From an uncultured delta proteobacterium (lineage in GTDB: Bacteria; Myxococcota_A; Polyangia; Polyangiales; Ga0077539): a DNA stretch of 5,206 nucleotides. The stretch covers positions 1 to 5,206 of the forward strand of contig CAISKJ010000334.1 in NCBI GenBank assembly GCA_903885885.1, given 5' to 3'. Below, piece after piece: positions 4,417 through 5,206 of this stretch (positions within the stretch are counted from its first letter, which is position 1; every line of letters starts with the position of its first letter). The notes under the pieces were generated by a model, which did no database searches, was not told the DNA's origin, and worked only from the letters and a program-made list of their open reading frames with translations. The position numbers and the translations under genes are program-made.

Positions 4417-5206
4417 GTGAGCAAAGCCCCGCGCGACGTCTCCATCGACCTCCTCCGCGGCGCCGTGATGGTGCTCATGGCGCTCGACCACGCGCGCGAC
4501 TTCATCGGCGACCGCGCGCGCGCCCCGCTCGACCTCGCCACCACCACGTATGCGCTCTTCTTCACGCGCTGGGTGACGCACTTCTGCGCGCCCGTGTTCG
4601 TGCTCCTCGCGGGCGTGTCGGCGTACGTCGCGAGCCGCTCGCGCAGCGCCAACGAGGCCTCGCGGCTGCTCGTCACGCGCGGCCTGTGGCTGGTGCTCCT
4701 CGAGCTCACGGTGGTGCGCTTCGGGTGGCTCTTCAACGTGAACTATCGCTTCTCGTTCGTGCAGGTGATCTGGGCCATCGGGTGGTCCATGGTGGCCCTC
4801 GCACTCATCTCACGCGCGGGCACACGGGCCGCGCTCGCCCTCGGGGCGGCGATGATCGCGTCGCACAACCTCTTCGACGCCGTCGCGCCGCAGCGCTTCG
4901 GCGCGCTCGCGTGGGCGTGGCGCGTGGCGCACGCGGGCGGAGCGCTCACGCCCGTCGCGGGGCACCGGGTGTACGTGGCGTACCCGCTCGTTCCGTGGGT
5001 GGGCGTGATGGCCGCGGGCTATGGCATCGGGCCGTGGATGGCGCTCCCCGTCGAGGTCCGCAAGGCGCGTCTGCTCCGCGCGGGCGCCGCGCTCACAGCG
5101 ACCTTCGTCGTGCTGCGCGCGCTCAACCGCTACGGCGACCCCGCGCGATGGAGCGCCCAGCCGCGCGCGGGCTTCACGCTCCTGTCATTTCTCGACTGCG
5201 AGAAGT
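4417..5206 (+). CDS. DUF1624 / heparan-alpha-glucosaminide N-acetyltransferase-like membrane protein (3' end cut by window)
   Basis: 263 residues are visible and the frame is open to the right edge; full-length relatives are usually about 350-400 residues. Integral inner-membrane protein. Seen: the entry motif SIDLLRGAVMVLMALDHARDF (9-29) with Asp11, Arg14-Gly15, Asp24 and His25; LATTTYALFFTRWVTHFCAPVFVLLAG (40-66), whose second half starts a membrane span; RGLWLVLLELTVVRFGW (88-104) with Glu96 and Arg101; and VQVIWAIGWSM (115-125). Further hydrophobic spans lie near 140-160, 185-208 and 218-232, and the last visible residues TLLSFLDCEK match the loop that normally continues into the next span. 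The family shares the fold of the lysosomal enzyme HGSNAT, which passes an acetyl group from acetyl-CoA across the membrane; most bacterial members have no proven substrate. GTG at 4417 is chosen because the motif region needs these residues and a TACCCT element precedes it; ATG at 4468 would cut into the first span. It appears to stand alone here. Confidence 0.9.
   Translation, partial: MSKAPRDVSIDLLRGAVMVLMALDHARDFIGDRARAPLDLATTTYALFFTRWVTHFCAPVFVLLAGVSAYVASRSRSANEASRLLVTRGLWLVLLELTVVRFGWLFNVNYRFSFVQVIWAIGWSMVALALISRAGTRAALALGAAMIASHNLFDAVAPQRFGALAWAWRVAHAGGALTPVAGHRVYVAYPLVPWVGVMAAGYGIGPWMALPVEVRKARLLRAGAALTATFVVLRALNRYGDPARWSAQPRAGFTLLSFLDCEK

Overview
The window is very GC-rich DNA in which most real codons end in G or C. 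The gene families present (a Uma2-type nuclease, a NADAR protein, a DUF1624 membrane protein and a cytochrome/lipoprotein-style C-terminal relic) suggest a member of the Myxococcota, probably the Polyangia. This is an inference from composition and family content; no marker gene is present to fix it. The GC bias opens long spurious antisense frames, so genes were called by recognisable protein families and motifs, not by ORF length.

Layout, left to right. Positions 1-68 hold what looks like the last 21 codons of a + strand gene. A gap of about 180 bp with nothing recognisable follows. Positions 248-2424 on the - strand form a tightly coupled two-gene operon: a PlsC-type acyltransferase is transcribed first, and its stop shares a base with the start of a DegT/DnrJ/EryC1/StrS-type PLP aminotransferase. 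A compact divergent gap separates this operon from a + strand NADAR-domain gene (2480-3040). Positions 3041-3417 contain a decayed - strand gene fragment whose reading frame can be restored by removing one base. A Uma2-family nuclease gene (3418-4026, +) follows. Its stop codon lies inside the first unit of a tandem array of five 43-bp units (4023-4237), closed by an inverted partial copy. A short spacer leads to a DUF1624/HGSNAT-like membrane protein gene (4417 to beyond the right edge, +).

How the genes work together. Only the acyltransferase-aminotransferase pair is clearly a functional unit, and the pairing suggests a nitrogen-containing lipid or an acylated amino-sugar product. The NADAR, Uma2 and DUF1624 genes look like independent transcription units. 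The latter two each carry a TACCCT element 6-8 bases before the start codon, which suggests leaderless or nearly leaderless mRNAs.

Points most worth a second look: the acyltransferase has Ser where the catalytic His of the HX4D motif should be, although its other motifs are intact; the 43-bp array has two sequence subtypes that keep different dyad-symmetric cores; and there is a one-base frameshift relic. No complete defence system, CRISPR array, tRNA, rRNA or insertion sequence was found.
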